Source: Gemmatimonadales bacterium
Lineage (GTDB): Bacteria > Gemmatimonadota > Gemmatimonadetes > Palauibacterales > Palauibacteraceae
NCBI GenBank assembly: GCA_030636765.1
Contig: DAOVWI010000120.1
Coordinates: forward strand, 1 to 6,630
DNA length: 6,630 nt
Direction of reading: 5' to 3'
The notes beneath the pieces are model-generated. The model made no database searches. It saw nothing but the letters and a program-made list of their open reading frames with translations, and had not been told where the DNA came from. This document shows positions 6,143-6,630 of this stretch, piece after piece. Within the stretch, counting starts at the first letter, position 1; every line of letters starts with the position of its first letter. Made by a program: the position numbers and the translations under genes.

Positions 6143-6169
6143 GGAGGGAACGGCTGCGGTTCTACCTCC
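6143..6169 (+). terminator. Hairpin 20 bp after the toast-rack stop, possible operon terminator
   Basis: GGAGGGAAC (6143-6151) can pair with GTTC (6159-6162) and CCTCC (6165-6169). This gives nine base pairs around a 7-nt loop with a 2-nt bulge (TA, 6163-6164). It sits where the four-gene block should end. The following bases are pyrimidine-rich but not a T-run, so it is a weak terminator candidate. Confidence 0.35.
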
Positions 6170-6188
6170 TCCGCCGCTCTAGTTGTAC

Positions 6189-6200
6189 ACCTGCGCAGGT
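6189..6200. repeat. 12-bp perfect palindrome ACCTGCGCAGGT
   Basis: ACCTGCGCAGGT equals its own reverse complement over all 12 bases. It lies in the 163-bp spacer between two convergent genes. Such dyads can be protein-binding sites, but no known operator was recognised and the spacer has no gene start next to it. The rest of 6123-6285 holds the hairpin noted above and a 4-bp-stem dyad at 6269-6280. No gene or RNA was seen there. Confidence 0.45.
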
Positions 6201-6285
6201 AGAGGGGCGGGCGCGAGAGGTCTTCGGGCGTGGCGAAAGCTGCGAGCGGAGCGAAAGGCGGATACTAACGGCGCTCGCCGACCTG

Positions 6286-6630
6286 CTAACTGTCCTGCCC
6301 CCCCGGCCGCACGACGATCTCCGCGTCTCGGTGCACTCCGAGGCGCTCGCTGGCGCTCCCGTCGCGAACCGAGACCTCCAGCGTTCCACCGGAGCCGCGC
6401 GTGAGGAGGAGATGGCCCGGCTCCACCGCGTCGTAGCTCGCCGACACTCCCGGAATCCTCACCCCGGCTATCTCCACCTCGGCCGCCTCGGGCAGCCAGT
6501 CGTTCGGCACGGTCGTGATCAGGTTGCCGAACCGGTCGATGTGGAGGACGTGGCCGCGGAGGAGCGGACCGTCGCGTTCGGGCTCCGGGATATCGAGCCG
6601 CTCGAGGCTCGACGGCTCGACGGGCGGGCC
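6286..6630 (-). CDS. SAM hydroxide adenosyltransferase (DUF62/SAM hydrolase family), C-terminal part, 5' end outside window
   Basis: Family members split S-adenosyl-L-methionine with water to adenosine and methionine; fluorinase and chlorinase are relatives. The - strand frame is open from the last base of the window to TAG at 6288-6286, giving 114 residues. The nearest internal start (GTG 6510) would cut through conserved sequence, so the gene begins outside the window. Visible C-terminal-domain features are HVLHIDRFGNLITTVP (27-42 of the visible part), whose Asn36 corresponds to the adenine-contacting Asn of this family, and YDAVEPGHLLLTRGSGG (66-82) with Ser80. TLEVSVRDGSASERLG (83-98) follows, matching the family ending of LEI-A-GNA-LG type, then a short polar tail. 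The N-terminal catalytic domain is not visible, so halogenase versus hydrolase cannot be judged directly; hydrolase is the usual form. It runs convergently to the toast-rack gene. Confidence 0.85.
   Translation of the reverse strand, partial: GPPVEPSSLERLDIPEPERDGPLLRGHVLHIDRFGNLITTVPNDWLPEAAEVEIAGVRIPGVSASYDAVEPGHLLLTRGSGGTLEVSVRDGSASERLGVHRDAEIVVRPGGQDS

Noticed and set aside
6162..6404. Short open frames on both strands over the spacer and the end of the SAM hydrolase gene
   Set aside because: They are Arg/Ser/Ala-rich, lack ribosome sites and are incompatible with the conserved minus-strand frame.
1..6630. tRNA, rRNA, CRISPR arrays, insertion sequences
   Set aside because: No cloverleaf-like segment, regularly spaced repeats, terminal inverted repeats or transposase motifs were found by reading both strands.

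Overview
The window is GC-rich, tightly packed bacterial chromosomal DNA with G/C at most third codon positions. It carries housekeeping genes, two exported envelope proteins and a σW-like ECF sigma factor. The source looks like a GC-rich, probably Gram-negative-type environmental bacterium. The style of the envelope proteins is compatible with Gemmatimonadota, but that is a guess from memory of similar proteins and not shown by the sequence.

Left part (1-2065): the 3' end of purD (GAR synthetase) is followed after 22 bp by mutM/fpg (8-oxoguanine DNA glycosylase) on the + strand. A small YfcE/MJ0936-type metallophosphoesterase lies convergently on the - strand. Its 5' end faces the sigma-factor gene divergently.

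Centre (2134-6122, + strand): a four-gene block holds an ECF sigma factor, a membrane anti-sigma factor with a zinc-type HX3CX2C motif, an exported bactofilin-like beta-helix protein with a multi-spanning membrane domain, and an exported 'toast-rack' (LiaF C-terminal-like) protein. The last two overlap at GTGA and are clearly translationally coupled. Two similar promoter-like sites, both AAAC-N17-CGTA, sit upstream of the sigma gene and upstream of the anti-sigma gene. They resemble the σW consensus TGAAAC-N16/17-CGTA. The simplest reading is a self-regulated envelope-stress regulon: sigma drives itself and the downstream genes, the anti-sigma holds it at the membrane, and the two exported proteins are the effector or sensor output. 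This is inference from motifs and gene order.

Right part (6123-6630): a 163-bp convergent spacer holds a hairpin and a 12-bp perfect palindrome. After it comes the C-terminal part of an S-adenosyl-L-methionine hydroxide adenosyltransferase (DUF62/SAM hydrolase family) on the - strand, cut by the window edge. No RNA genes, insertion sequences or CRISPR arrays were seen.
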